This document shows positions 7,811-16,827 of a stretch of DNA of 64,000 nucleotides, piece after piece; the stretch's first letter is position 1; every line of letters starts with the position of its first letter. Under the pieces are notes generated by a model that saw only the letters and a program-made list of their open reading frames with translations, was not told the DNA's origin and made no database searches. Position numbers and translations under genes: made by a program. Origin of the DNA: Leuconostoc litchii (GTDB lineage Bacteria > Bacillota > Bacilli > Lactobacillales > Lactobacillaceae); NCBI RefSeq assembly GCF_008107645.1, contig NZ_SDGY01000001.1, forward strand, positions 1,143,881-1,207,880, written 5' to 3'.

Positions 7811-9775
7811 TTATATTTCTGCTGGTGTACCAGTAAGTGTAACGCTAGTTTTTGGTACTGCCGTTATAATAATATTACCTGATTGAACGTCACTATTGTA
7901 TCCTGCATCAACAATAACATCCTCAAATGTGGCTGTATTCGTAATAATAATCATAGTTGTAACAGGATAACCTGCTTTTGTAATGGCGTTTATATCAAAA
8001 GTACCTAGTTTATCTCCTTTTTTAACTTTTTGCCCTTGTTTTACAAAGCTTTCAAAGCCTTTCCCCTCAAGATTAACCGTATCAAGACCAATATGAACTA
8101 ATATTTCAAGACCATCCTCGGTTGTCAAACCATAAGCATGCTTTGTCTCATAAGCCACCGAAATTTCACCATCAGCTGGGGCATAAATCGTACCTTCTAC
8201 AGGTTCAATAGCAACACCTTTACCCATCATTTCAGTTGAAAAAACATCATCTTGAACATCTGATAATTGAATTACTTGACCAGAAACAGGAGCATCCACT
8301 TCAAAACCACTTTTATGCTCAGAAACAGAAGGTGTTTCTGTAGATTTTGGTGATGAAACTGGCATGTGCTTACGCCCATATGCTAATGTAACAGTAAACG
8401 CTAATACAAAGGACAAGATAATGGCGATAAAGAATCCTACCCATTTATTTGCTGGAATAGCAATAAATCCAATAACTCCGGCAGGTCCAAGAGAAGATGA
8501 CATTACTTTAAACAGTCCCATTACCAAACTTGAAATACCAGCTGATCCTAACGCAATGAAGAATGGGAACTTGTATTTAAGGTTAACTCCAAACATTGCT
8601 GGCTCAGTGATACCAAGCATGGCCGAAGCGCCTGATGATGAAGCTAATGCGCGTACCTTTTCATTCCCCTTGCTTAAGAAATAGATAGCAAATGTTGCAG
8701 CACCTTGTGCTACGTTTGAGGCAGCAGCAATTGGAAAAATGAAGTCACCACCTGTTTTAGAAATATCAGCTAATAATTGTGTTTCGATAGCCGGGAAACT
8801 TTGATGCAAACCAGTAATAACAATAGCCGAGTAAAAACTACCAAATATACCATAACCAACGAAACCAAACGTTGTAACTAACCATGTTAATCCATCTGTA
8901 ATACCATTAGAAACGATACGTAACACTGGACCAACAACAATAAATGTAACAAAACCAGTTAGTATGATAGCTAACATCGGTGTAAAAGTAAAATCAATTG
9001 CCCCCTTCAAATGCTTGTGGAAAAACTTTTCTAAATTGGCTAAAATAAACGCAACACCAATAACTGGCAATACTTGACCTTGATATCCAGCCTGAGCAAC
9101 TGACAATCCGAATAAGTCCCATGTAGGCATCTTACCTGTTGCAACTGCTTCAGCGACGTTATATCCATTAATTAAACTTGGCATCACTAACATCATACCG
9201 GCAGCGGCACCCAGAATTTCATTACCACCAAAACGTTTTGTTGCCGTGAATCCGATTAGAATTGGTAAGAAAGTAAATGGTGCAGAAGCCATTAAATTAA
9301 CCATTTCTGCTAAACCATTAATTTGTGGGAACATTTGAACCAATGACTTAGCACCAAACATTCCTTGACCTGTTAATATGTTATTTAACGCCATCAACAG
9401 ACCACCAGCAACCAAAGCTGGGATCAAAGGTACAAATATATCTGATAATACTTTAACCAAATCCATCAATGGATTTTTTTTGCCTGACTGTGCAGCAATT
9501 TTTTTCAAATCAGCTGTTGAAGCTTGCTTTACACCAGTAATTTTAACAAACTCATCGTATACACTATTAACATCTCCAGGGCCCACAATAATTTGATATT
9601 GTCCGTTCGCATTAAATGTCCCTTTGAGATCTGGGTCGTTGTCCAGAGCATCTTGATTGATTTTTTTGATATCCTTAATCACCAATCTTAGACGCGTAGC
9701 ACAGTGTGCGGCAGCCACAATATTGTCTTTACCAATGGCGTCGGCAATACGACTTGCTACTTTTTTATGATCCAT
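7811..9775 (-). CDS. scrA: Sucrose-type PTS permease, EIIBCA
   Basis: 654 aa, domain order IIB-IIC-IIA. IIB phospho-Cys is C25 in [10 protein letters not shown]; the multi-helix IIC runs from about residue 105 to 470; the C-terminal IIA carries the phospho-His at about H561 in [13 protein letters not shown]. It imports and phosphorylates sucrose at the membrane. Assignment to sucrose rather than another beta-glucoside-family sugar rests on scrB, scrK and scrR as neighbours. SD AGGAG precedes the ATG. Promoter and cre site at 9837-9865. Confidence 0.9.
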   Translation of the reverse strand: MDHKKVASRIADAIGKDNIVAAAHCATRLRLVIKDIKKINQDALDNDPDLKGTFNANGQYQIIVGPGDVNSVYDEFVKITGVKQASTADLKKIAAQSGKKNPLMDLVKVLSDIFVPLIPALVAGGLLMALNNILTGQGMFGAKSLVQMFPQINGLAEMVNLMASAPFTFLPILIGFTATKRFGGNEILGAAAGMMLVMPSLINGYNVAEAVATGKMPTWDLFGLSVAQAGYQGQVLPVIGVAFILANLEKFFHKHLKGAIDFTFTPMLAIILTGFVTFIVVGPVLRIVSNGITDGLTWLVTTFGFVGYGIFGSFYSAIVITGLHQSFPAIETQLLADISKTGGDFIFPIAAASNVAQGAATFAIYFLSKGNEKVRALASSSGASAMLGITEPAMFGVNLKYKFPFFIALGSAGISSLVMGLFKVMSSSLGPAGVIGFIAIPANKWVGFFIAIILSFVLAFTVTLAYGRKHMPVSSPKSTETPSVSEHKSGFEVDAPVSGQVIQLSDVQDDVFSTEMMGKGVAIEPVEGTIYAPADGEISVAYETKHAYGLTTEDGLEILVHIGLDTVNLEGKGFESFVKQGQKVKKGDKLGTFDINAITKAGYPVTTMIIITNTATFEDVIVDAGYNSDVQSGNIIITAVPKTSVTLTGTPAEI

Positions 9776-9807
9776 TTTACTGCTCCTATGATTATATTTT
9801 CTGTTTT

Positions 9808-9821
9808 TGGAACCGTTTCCA
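9808..9821. promoter_or_regulatory. LacI-family operator downstream of the scrA start site
   Basis: The near-perfect palindrome TGGAACCGTTTCCA has the central CG typical of LacI/GalR-type operators. It falls about 10-23 nt inside the predicted scrA transcript, a classic roadblock position, and is the best candidate site for ScrR. Confidence 0.6.
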
Positions 9822-9836
9822 TTTCCTTATGACTTC

Positions 9837-9865
9837 ATTGTAAACGCTTTCAAAAATAAATGCAA
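9837..9865 (-). promoter_or_regulatory. scrA promoter with overlapping cre site
   Basis: -35 TTGCAT (9860-9865) and -10 TACAAT (9837-9842), 17-nt spacer. The 14-mer TGTAAACGCTTTCA (9839-9852) fits the cre consensus exactly and overlaps the -10, as at the scrK promoter. Confidence 0.65.
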
Positions 9866-9896
9866 TACTCTTTTTAATTTAAATATTACAAGTTAA

Positions 9897-9928
9897 TGAC
9901 AACGCTTTCATTGCTTTCATGGTAATAT
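9897..9928 (+). promoter_or_regulatory. scrR promoter region with cre-like site and extended -10
   Basis: TGACAACGCTTTCA (9897-9910) fits cre except for one base. The extended -10 TGGTAATAT (9920-9928) ends 6 nt before the scrR ATG, so transcription would start at or next to the start codon. There is no good -35. Confidence 0.45.
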
Positions 9929-9934
9929 GTGACT

Positions 9935-10900
9935 ATGGAAAAAAAATTGACAATAACTGATATTGCTAATATAGCCCAGGTAGCTAAAAGTACTGTTTCT
10001 CGCTATTTAAATGGTGGTCCTGTTAGTACAAAAACACGTGAAAAAATCGATAAGGTCGTCATTGAAAATAACTACCAACCAAATACTTTTGCACAAAGTT
10101 TAAAACAGAAAGTCAACCACACTGTCGGTGTCATTGTGCCAAGATTAGATTCAACCGCGCAAGTAGAAATGTTACGTGGTTTAGATGCAGCTAATAAGAA
10201 TGATACATTCTTAATTGTGAACACCTATCAATCAATTGAACGAGAGCTAGCTGCTATTGAAAAGCTTAGAACACAAAATGTAGGCGGTTTAATTGTATTA
10301 ACTGCCAACTTAAATGATGAATTACGTGCTGCATTAGCTGATTTTGACGCTCCTGTAGTTATTCAGGGACAAGAGGAACCCTCTTTTCACCGTGTAGTGA
10401 TGAATGACTTGGCATCTGGAACAATTGTCGGTGAGTTTGCTGCATCACTATCCCCTAAAAATGTACTACTCTTAAAAATTGATGAAACAAAAGATTGGGC
10501 AATCGGACATGATCGTTTCCTGAATATCCAAAAAAGATTATCGAGTACCCACATTACAGTTGTTAATTCAAACTTTAGCATTGCAGAAGCAAAAGTAGTT
10601 GCACAAAAGGCTATGCAATCTCAAACGTTTGATTTAATTATTGGTGCAACAGATCGTATCACGATTGGTGCCCTTCAAGCTGGACTAGCGATGCATCAGA
10701 ATGCACAATACATTGGTTTTGGTAAATCTGATCTAAGTACTACCGTCACGCCAAATCTAACCAGTTTTGAATATGATTTTTATCAGACTGGGAAGCAAAT
10801 ATACAAGTTGTTCCGTATGGTTCGAGATAACAAGCCCCTTAATAAAATACGTATCGTCATAGACGGTCAACTAACAATACGTGATTCAACTAAAAAATAG
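9935..10900 (+). CDS. scrR: LacI-family sucrose operon repressor
   Basis: 321 aa from ATG 9935. N-terminal HTH (LTITDIANIAQVAKSTVSRY) plus hinge, then a periplasmic-binding-protein-like effector domain. It is divergent from scrA and presumably represses scrA/scrB and scrK until sucrose or its catabolite is present. An in-frame GTG lies at 9929, but neither start has an SD; the -10 box at 9923-9928 makes a leaderless mRNA beginning at ATG 9935 likely. The specific sugar ligand is inferred from context. Confidence 0.88.
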   Translation: MEKKLTITDIANIAQVAKSTVSRYLNGGPVSTKTREKIDKVVIENNYQPNTFAQSLKQKVNHTVGVIVPRLDSTAQVEMLRGLDAANKNDTFLIVNTYQSIERELAAIEKLRTQNVGGLIVLTANLNDELRAALADFDAPVVIQGQEEPSFHRVVMNDLASGTIVGEFAASLSPKNVLLLKIDETKDWAIGHDRFLNIQKRLSSTHITVVNSNFSIAEAKVVAQKAMQSQTFDLIIGATDRITIGALQAGLAMHQNAQYIGFGKSDLSTTVTPNLTSFEYDFYQTGKQIYKLFRMVRDNKPLNKIRIVIDGQLTIRDSTKK

Positions 10901-10959
10901 TAATTTAATATTCACTTTATTTTCAATTTAAGTGTATTTAATTTTAGATGGTTATATTA

Positions 10960-11246
10960 TAAGCATCAACAAAGCAAGTTATCTCAAACAACAAGCTACG
11001 TTGACTTAAAATATCATAAATACAATAATCTAAATTTTGGAGGATTGAAAGTATAAGCAGCATAACTGATGACCATCACATCAGGAACACGAAACCCCAT
11101 GGTAAAAGGGAGCCAAGTCGCGTTCTCCCCGCGACTATAAATAAACTTATATTCTCTCCCGAATATACTATTCTCTTCTCTCAAATATTCTCTCTCATAA
11201 TAAAAAATCCCCGGTGAACGTGTTAGTTCATCGGGGTTTCGTGTTT
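10960..11246 (+). ncRNA. Candidate small RNA B with CU-rich hairpin loops
   Basis: Same architecture as copy A: CTGATG/CATCAG hairpin, GTCGC/GCGAC hairpin with a CU-rich loop, ATATTC/GAATAT hairpin with loop TCTCCC, UUCUCU repeats, and the terminator stem at 11209-11236. The small ORF seen in copy A (from ATG in TATGACTGATG) loses its start and is frameshifted here, while the stems are kept, arguing for RNA rather than protein function. Transcription is unproven. Confidence 0.45.
11209..11236. terminator. Bidirectional terminator between repeat copy B and the feo operon
   Basis: Stem CCCCGGTGAAC / GTTCATCGGGG (one G-U pair). Plus strand tail TTTCGTGTTT; minus strand tail ATTTTTTATT. It can end both the copy B transcript and the feo operon. 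Confidence 0.75.
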
Positions 11247-11253
11247 ATATAGA

Positions 11254-11421
11254 CTAATTATGTGTTTTTTTATTGCTTAGTATTTTTGATTTGTCAGCTA
11301 AAGGACAACCAATTTCCACGCAATCATGGCAACCACCACTAGCATTCTTCTTGAAAAACTTATTGTATATAACCAGTACAAACAGAACAAAAATAACACT
11401 TGCTATAATAAATGTTGACAT
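11254..11421 (-). CDS. FeoB-associated Cys-rich membrane peptide
   Basis: 55 aa from ATG 11421 (SD AGAAAGG). One transmembrane helix at residues 3-20, then basic KFFKK and a cytosolic cluster GGCHDCVEIGC with three Cys. This matches the small FeoB-associated Cys-rich proteins found after feoB in Firmicutes, thought to assist ferrous iron uptake. It begins 14 nt after the feoB stop. A longer in-frame ORF overlapping the feoB 3' end exists but is not credible as coding. Confidence 0.85.
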   Translation of the reverse strand: MSTFIIASVIFVLFVLVIYNKFFKKNASGGCHDCVEIGCPLADKSKILSNKKTHN

Positions 11422-11435
11422 ATCAAATTGCCTTT

Positions 11436-13547
11436 CTAATATAATTCCAGCTGTGGATGACTTCGTTTCACAAAAATACCATAAAACATTAAGCAAATTG
11501 CTACCGTTGCCAAAACAACAAAATTGATTGAAATATTTCCTTGTATAATCTGACTCACTTGATAGATAATCAGCGCACACATATAAGCCACCACTGTTTG
11601 ATAAATAACTGCTCGCCAAGTCCAAAGTGCATCCCCAAATTCTTTGTACATTGTGCCTATAGCTGCAAAACAAGGTGCACAAAGCATGTTAAAAATTAAA
11701 AAAGAATATCCAGCCATAGGTGAATAGGTATGGCGTAAAGCATCTATAAATGAAGATGTTGTTGTTGTGCCGAAAGTAATATTCAAGGTACTAACACAAT
11801 TTTCTTTAGCAATTAACCCAGCTATAACAGCTACTGTAGCATGCCAATCACCAAACCCTAATGGCTCAAAAATAGGTGCAATAATTGTGCCAATATCTCG
11901 TAAAATACTTTCATTTTGGTCTACCATTTGTAAGTGAAAATTAAAGTTTGATAAAAACCAAATTGCCACACATGAAGCAAAAATAATAGTTCCTGCTTTT
12001 TTTATAAAAGCCTGCGCCTTAATCCAAACACTATGGCTGACATTCCCAATACTAGGTAAATGGTAGGCTGGCAATTCCATCACGAACGGTGTTGGTGGTT
12101 CTGAAAAAAGTTTTGTCTTTTTTAAAAAAATACCCGATCCAATGACAGTCAAAATACCGATGAAATAGGATGTTGGAGCAACCCAGGAATTTTCTGGAAA
12201 AAAAGTACCACTAATTAATGCAATGACTGTTAATTTAGCTGAACATGGCATAAAAGTAGTTAACATGATAGTCATACGACGATCACTTTTACTTTCAATG
12301 GTACGCGTAGACATAATTCCTGGGACACCACAACCAGTTGAAATTAACATTGGTATGAATGACTTACCAGATAAATTAAAGCGATGGAAAATGCGATCCA
12401 TAACAAAGGCTATTCGTGCCATATAACCGCAATCTTCTAAAATACTTAAACATAGGAACAGCATTATAATTTGTGGTAGAAAACCTAACACAGAACCGAT
12501 ACCACTAATAATACCGTCAATAATTAAGCTTTTCAGCCAGATTGATACATGTAAATAAGATAAAATCGCATTTGTGTTATTTGGAATAAATTCACCAAAT
12601 AATACATCATTAACCCAATCACTGCCTATTGTACCAATTGTTTGAATTGATAAGAAATATACCAACCACATCACAAAAACAAAAATAGGTAACGCAAGGA
12701 TACGATTAGTTATCACTGTGTCAACACGATCACTCATACTCATTGAGAAATTACTTGTTTGAACGACACACATATTCATGATTCGTTCGATATATTCATA
12801 ACGTGCATTCACAATAATACTATCACTATCATCGTTAAATAGTATTTCTGCTGTAGAGATAATATTATCGATTTCATCCTGTTGTGCTTCTGTTAGGTTT
12901 AAGTTATTCATTTCTTCATCACGTTCAAACAACTTGATAGCATACCAGCGAGAATGATTTTCTTTAACAAGACCTTTAACTTGTTCCTCAATCATTGATA
13001 ACGCTGATTCTAAGCGTTTATCATAAACAGGATATGAATAGATTTGTTTTGTTTCATTGTTAGTAATAATCTGTTTTGTTAAATAATTGATATTCTGTTT
13101 TTTTAATGCACTAATGCTGATTACGGGAACATTTAGCAAATAAGACAATTTTTTTATATCTATTCGGTATTTTTTTTGTTTTGTCACTAAATCCAGCATA
13201 TTTAATGCTAGTATAATAGGAACACCTGTTTCCATTAGTTGGAGACTGAAATAAAGATTTCTCTCAATATTTGTAGCATCAATTACATTGACAATTTGTT
13301 CCGGACTTTCATCAATTAAAAAATCACGTGTAATAATTTCTTCGGGGCTATATGCTGATAAAGAATAGGTTCCAGGTAAATCTTGAACAATCGTTTCCGT
13401 GTGCTGTTTCAAACGGCCTGACTTTTTTTCAACTGTGACCCCCGGCCAATTACCAATATGCTGATGAGATCCTGTTAATAGATTAAAAAGTGTTGTTTTA
13501 CCACTATTGGGGTTCCCAGCCAAGGCCACTGTATATTGTTTACTCAT
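11436..13547 (-). CDS. feoB: Ferrous iron transporter FeoB
   Basis: 703 aa. N-terminal G-protein domain: G1 GNPNSGKT at 11-18, G3 DLPGTYSLS, G4 NMLD; then a helical GDI-like region and a C-terminal membrane domain with the two Gate motifs (FMPCSAKLTV and the CAPCFAA region). It imports Fe2+ across the membrane using the GTPase switch. It starts 3 nt after feoA, so the feoA-feoB-Cys-rich peptide genes form one operon ending at the hairpin 11209-11236. Confidence 0.96.
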   Translation of the reverse strand: MSKQYTVALAGNPNSGKTTLFNLLTGSHQHIGNWPGVTVEKKSGRLKQHTETIVQDLPGTYSLSAYSPEEIITRDFLIDESPEQIVNVIDATNIERNLYFSLQLMETGVPIILALNMLDLVTKQKKYRIDIKKLSYLLNVPVISISALKKQNINYLTKQIITNNETKQIYSYPVYDKRLESALSMIEEQVKGLVKENHSRWYAIKLFERDEEMNNLNLTEAQQDEIDNIISTAEILFNDDSDSIIVNARYEYIERIMNMCVVQTSNFSMSMSDRVDTVITNRILALPIFVFVMWLVYFLSIQTIGTIGSDWVNDVLFGEFIPNNTNAILSYLHVSIWLKSLIIDGIISGIGSVLGFLPQIIMLFLCLSILEDCGYMARIAFVMDRIFHRFNLSGKSFIPMLISTGCGVPGIMSTRTIESKSDRRMTIMLTTFMPCSAKLTVIALISGTFFPENSWVAPTSYFIGILTVIGSGIFLKKTKLFSEPPTPFVMELPAYHLPSIGNVSHSVWIKAQAFIKKAGTIIFASCVAIWFLSNFNFHLQMVDQNESILRDIGTIIAPIFEPLGFGDWHATVAVIAGLIAKENCVSTLNITFGTTTTSSFIDALRHTYSPMAGYSFLIFNMLCAPCFAAIGTMYKEFGDALWTWRAVIYQTVVAYMCALIIYQVSQIIQGNISINFVVLATVAICLMFYGIFVKRSHPQLELY

Positions 13548-13550
13548 AGG

Positions 13551-14024
13551 CTAAATCTCTGTCAATACGACTGCTTGTGCGTCACTTTTTCTTAAACTCA
13601 ATTTATATCCTCTTACAATTAACTCAATCGGATCACCTAATGGTGCTACACGTTCAATTTTAACAACTGTATTTTTAGTAAGACCCATATCCATCAACCG
13701 TTTACGAAGTGCTTTACTTCCCAAAATTTTTACCACCACCCCCGGTTGATTAATAGCCATATCAGCTAATGTCTTATAGTTATCATTAGCTATTTCGTTA
13801 ACTGGTACGACCTTTATTTGACTAGCAATTTCGTTGCTCATAGCTAAACGTTGTCCTTGAAAATAAATAATCAAACCTGCTGTGTGGTCAGATAATGATA
13901 TAACCTCAATGCTTTTACCTGCTTTGATACCAATCTCTGCGAGACGCTTTGCTAAACGACGATTGCAGGTTAATTCCCTAATAATATATGTGCCTTTTCC
14001 AGTTAAATCAGATAATATTTCCAT
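13551..14024 (-). CDS. feoA: FeoA protein with two tandem FeoA (SH3-like) domains
   Basis: 157 aa, about twice normal FeoA length. Residues about 1-75 and 80-157 each form an SH3-like FeoA domain (for example RLAKRLAEIGIKAG and ALRKRLMDMGLTKN, the paired xRLxxxGL motifs). FeoA acts with cytosolic FeoB. First gene of the operon. Confidence 0.88.
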   Translation of the reverse strand: MEILSDLTGKGTYIIRELTCNRRLAKRLAEIGIKAGKSIEVISLSDHTAGLIIYFQGQRLAMSNEIASQIKVVPVNEIANDNYKTLADMAINQPGVVVKILGSKALRKRLMDMGLTKNTVVKIERVAPLGDPIELIVRGYKLSLRKSDAQAVVLTEI

Positions 14025-14150
14025 ATTTATTCTCGTTTATTCTTTACTTTGTAATTTTTTACGTACTTACTAGTATATTCCACGCACTAAAATTAATCAA
14101 TGATGAACTTTAAATTACAATAAACTCATTATAAAAGAGAACAACTAAAA

Positions 14151-14189
14151 AATTCTTACCAAAATCATAGTTTCTTTCGGTAAGAACAT
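14151..14189 (-). terminator. galE terminator
   Basis: Stem TTCTTACC / GGTAAGAA (14153-14160, 14179-14186) with a T6 run on the minus strand. Confidence 0.7.
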
Positions 14190-14202
14190 TTTTAAATTAT
14201 AG

Positions 14203-15195
14203 TTATTTGTCATCATAACCAGTTGGATGGTTCTTATGCCAATTCCAGGCAGTTTTGATGATATCTTGCACATTATCATACTTAGGTGCCCAACCAAGTA
14301 CATCACGTGCTTTATCTGAGTTAGCAATCAGAATATCTGGGTCGCCATCTCGACGTGGTCCAATCTTGTCTGGAATATCAACACTAGTAGCTTCTCTAGC
14401 CGCCTCAACCATCTCTTTCACAGAGAAGCCAGTGGCAGATCCCAAGTTAAATTGGTTCGAATCGTTTCCATCAGCTAGATATTTCAATGCTAAAATATGT
14501 GCGTCAGCTAAATCTAATACATGGACGTAGTCACGGACATTAAAGCCATCAGGAGTATTATAATCATCCCCAAACATCTCAATGTATTCACGCTGACCCA
14601 AACCAGCTTGCAAAATGATTGGTACCAAATGCGTTTCAGGTGAATGATCTTCACCTATTGTACCATCATCAGAGGCTCCAGCAACGTTGAAATAGCGCAA
14701 AGCAACCCACTTAACACCATCAGCTTGATCAGACCAACCCATGATTTTTTCCATCATCAACTTTGATTCACCGTAAGGATTAATTGGGCGTTGTGGATCA
14801 GTCTCTTTAATCGGAATGTTGACAGGATTACCATACGTTGCAGCTGTGGATGAGAACACTATTTGTTTGACATCGTGTGCCTTCATCACTTCTAACAAAG
14901 TAATCATACCACTTGTATTATTATCAAAGTACTTAAGTGGATTAGCAACAGATTCCGGCACAATTGAGAATGCTGCAAAATGAACAACCTGTTCAATATC
15001 TTCTTTGTCAAACACCTCTGATAACGCCGCCTTATCACGAATATCTACTTGATAAAACTTTGCTTTAGGATTTACAGCTGCGCGATGCCCTGTAAACAAC
15101 GCATCAACGACAACAACGTCATGCTTGGCCTCAACCAAACGCTTAACCATATGTGAACCAATATAACCGGCTCCACCAAGAACTAAAATAGCCAT
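14203..15195 (-). CDS. galE: UDP-glucose 4-epimerase
   Basis: 330 aa extended short-chain dehydrogenase fold. NAD-binding GGAGYIGSH at 7-15, catalytic YGESK (Y141, K145), and SSTAATYG with the catalytic Ser/Thr. It interconverts UDP-glucose and UDP-galactose for galactose use and cell-wall or exopolysaccharide precursors. It is not beside other gal genes and ends in its own terminator. Confidence 0.95.
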   Translation of the reverse strand: MAILVLGGAGYIGSHMVKRLVEAKHDVVVVDALFTGHRAAVNPKAKFYQVDIRDKAALSEVFDKEDIEQVVHFAAFSIVPESVANPLKYFDNNTSGMITLLEVMKAHDVKQIVFSSTAATYGNPVNIPIKETDPQRPINPYGESKLMMEKIMGWSDQADGVKWVALRYFNVAGASDDGTIGEDHSPETHLVPIILQAGLGQREYIEMFGDDYNTPDGFNVRDYVHVLDLADAHILALKYLADGNDSNQFNLGSATGFSVKEMVEAAREATSVDIPDKIGPRRDGDPDILIANSDKARDVLGWAPKYDNVQDIIKTAWNWHKNHPTGYDDK

Positions 15196-15222
15196 AATTT
15201 TTTTCCTCTACACACCATTATA

Positions 15223-15954
15223 TCAAATTTCTTGCCACTTGAATTCTGCTTCAGCACTTACGACATTATTCATCATAATTCTGTGTTTCGTTGTAAGTCC
15301 TTGTTGCACCACTTGAGACAAAATAGTGTGCCCTAAACGAATTTCATTTTCAAATTTTAAATTAATATAGGTAATCTCATGAGTCAACAAATATTCGGGA
15401 GGCATGACATCTTGCATCCACTCAAAATATTTAGAATTATTGACATGTTTGTTGGCATCGATATCTAAATATCTAACATGATAATCGCGTTCTATATACT
15501 GATCATCATCAACAAATTTATCCGGATTTGGGATACGTGAAATTTGCTTCACACGTTCCGCATCATACTTTTCAATAATATCGTTTGGCAATCGCGCCAT
15601 ACGACGGTGAACCATATCAATCATTGTCCAAATTGAATCTACACGAATAATTTCATGATCATCTTCATCTAAAAATACAAATGGTCTACGAACAAAAAAA
15701 GGATTGTATTGCGTTGCGACTGTCTGAATACGAATCATTTCACCAATTTTTGGACGACGCTTAATTTTCACTTCGTACTGTAAAATAACCCAGCCAAGAC
15801 CTCGAGCTAAGTGAAAATCCTGCCCCACACCTAATTCATCGCTCTGACATTTCGAGGCCAAAACTGCCCAGTTCAAAATCATTGGGAGCGATAATTTTTG
15901 TGTTGTGTCTGCTTCATAATATTCAACACGTCTTTTGATTTCAAATTTTTTCAT
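15223..15954 (-). CDS. Acyl-ACP thioesterase
   Basis: 243 aa, double hot-dog fold family (bacterial FatA/FatB relatives). The YNPFFVRRPF region and DIDANKHVNNSKYFEW carry the typical Asp/Asn/His active-site set. It releases fatty acids from acyl-ACP in the cytosol. It follows rsmI by 2 nt and is probably the last gene of the dnaX-rsmI string. Confidence 0.9.
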   Translation of the reverse strand: MKKFEIKRRVEYYEADTTQKLSLPMILNWAVLASKCQSDELGVGQDFHLARGLGWVILQYEVKIKRRPKIGEMIRIQTVATQYNPFFVRRPFVFLDEDDHEIIRVDSIWTMIDMVHRRMARLPNDIIEKYDAERVKQISRIPNPDKFVDDDQYIERDYHVRYLDIDANKHVNNSKYFEWMQDVMPPEYLLTHEITYINLKFENEIRLGHTILSQVVQQGLTTKHRIMMNNVVSAEAEFKWQEI

Positions 15955-15956
15955 AA

Positions 15957-16826
15957 TTAATCTAATTCATGATAGTCAGCATAAACTGTTTGTCTATCTA
16001 AACCTCGTTCCTTCGAAACTTGTTTAATAGCTGCATTCGGCTTCAGACCCTTTTCAATGAGAAGCGTAACTGCCTCTTGAACAGATAGGTTTGATTGATC
16101 ATCTGATACCTGAACTATACCGTGAAAACCATCAATCATAACAACAAATTCACCGCGAATTTCATTAGACTGTGCCCAAAGAACGATTTCTCCAATTGTC
16201 CCTCGTATAAATTCTTCATATCGCTTAGTAAGTTCACGTGCCAGAACAACTTTTCTTTCATCGCCCATAACTTTTTGAATATTTGATAAAGTTTGTTTTA
16301 GTCGATGCGGTGACTCATAAAAGATTACAGTATCACGCATTGTGGATAACTGTTGTAATTCTGAAAGTTGTTCGCTACTCTTACGCTGTAAGAAACCATA
16401 AAAATAGAAAGGTTGTGGTACTAATCCACTTGCAATCAAAGCTGTTACACCAGCAGTTGCGCCGGGAATAGGTACAACCACAATATTTTCCGCTACTGCC
16501 GCGGCAACTAATTCTTTTCCTGGATCTGAAATAGAAGGCATGCCCGCATCACTTACTTGCGCAACATCTTTTCCATTTTTTAAATCATTAATTAAACTTG
16601 GAATTTTAGCTTGCCAATTATGTTCATGAAAACTAGTTTGTCTGGTCGCAATTTCAAAGTGATTCAATAATTGTTGTGTATGCCGTGTGTCTTCAGCAGC
16701 AATGATATCTACTTGATGTAAAGTATCAATGGCTCTCAGCGACATATCCTGTAAATTACCAATAGGTGTTGGTACTAAAAAAAGCGATCCTGTCTCTCTC
16801 TTTTCAAAACTTTTCTGTTGCTGCAT
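15957..16826 (-). CDS. rsmI: 16S rRNA (cytidine1402-2'-O)-methyltransferase
   Basis: 289 aa from ATG 16826, two bases beyond the holB stop with GGGGG upstream as SD; an in-frame ATG at 16856 lies inside holB and is less likely. The SAM-binding start LVPTPIGNLQDMSLRA and EDTRHTQQLL are diagnostic. It methylates C1402 in the ribosomal P site. holB is directly upstream; the yaaT and yabA genes usually found between holB and rsmI are absent. Confidence 0.94.
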   Translation of the reverse strand: MQQQKSFEKRETGSLFLVPTPIGNLQDMSLRAIDTLHQVDIIAAEDTRHTQQLLNHFEIATRQTSFHEHNWQAKIPSLINDLKNGKDVAQVSDAGMPSISDPGKELVAAAVAENIVVVPIPGATAGVTALIASGLVPQPFYFYGFLQRKSSEQLSELQQLSTMRDTVIFYESPHRLKQTLSNIQKVMGDERKVVLARELTKRYEEFIRGTIGEIVLWAQSNEIRGEFVVMIDGFHGIVQVSDDQSNLSVQEAVTLLIEKGLKPNAAIKQVSKERGLDRQTVYADYHELD

Positions 16827-16827
16827 G

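Larger units (their letters stand above)
10911..11246 (+). repeat. Inverted repeat copy B flanking the sucrose cassette
   Basis: Inverted counterpart of 5197-5540. It starts about 10 nt after the scrR stop and ends at the hairpin before the feo genes. With copy A it encloses exactly scrK-scrB-scrA-scrR. It fills the 353-nt gap between scrR and the Cys-rich peptide gene; nothing else is visible there. Confidence 0.9.

Noticed and set aside
11254..11682. 142-codon reading of the Cys-rich peptide gene
   Set aside because: The first 87 codons lie in the wrong frame of feoB; only the last 55, starting at ATG 11421 with an SD, make sense.
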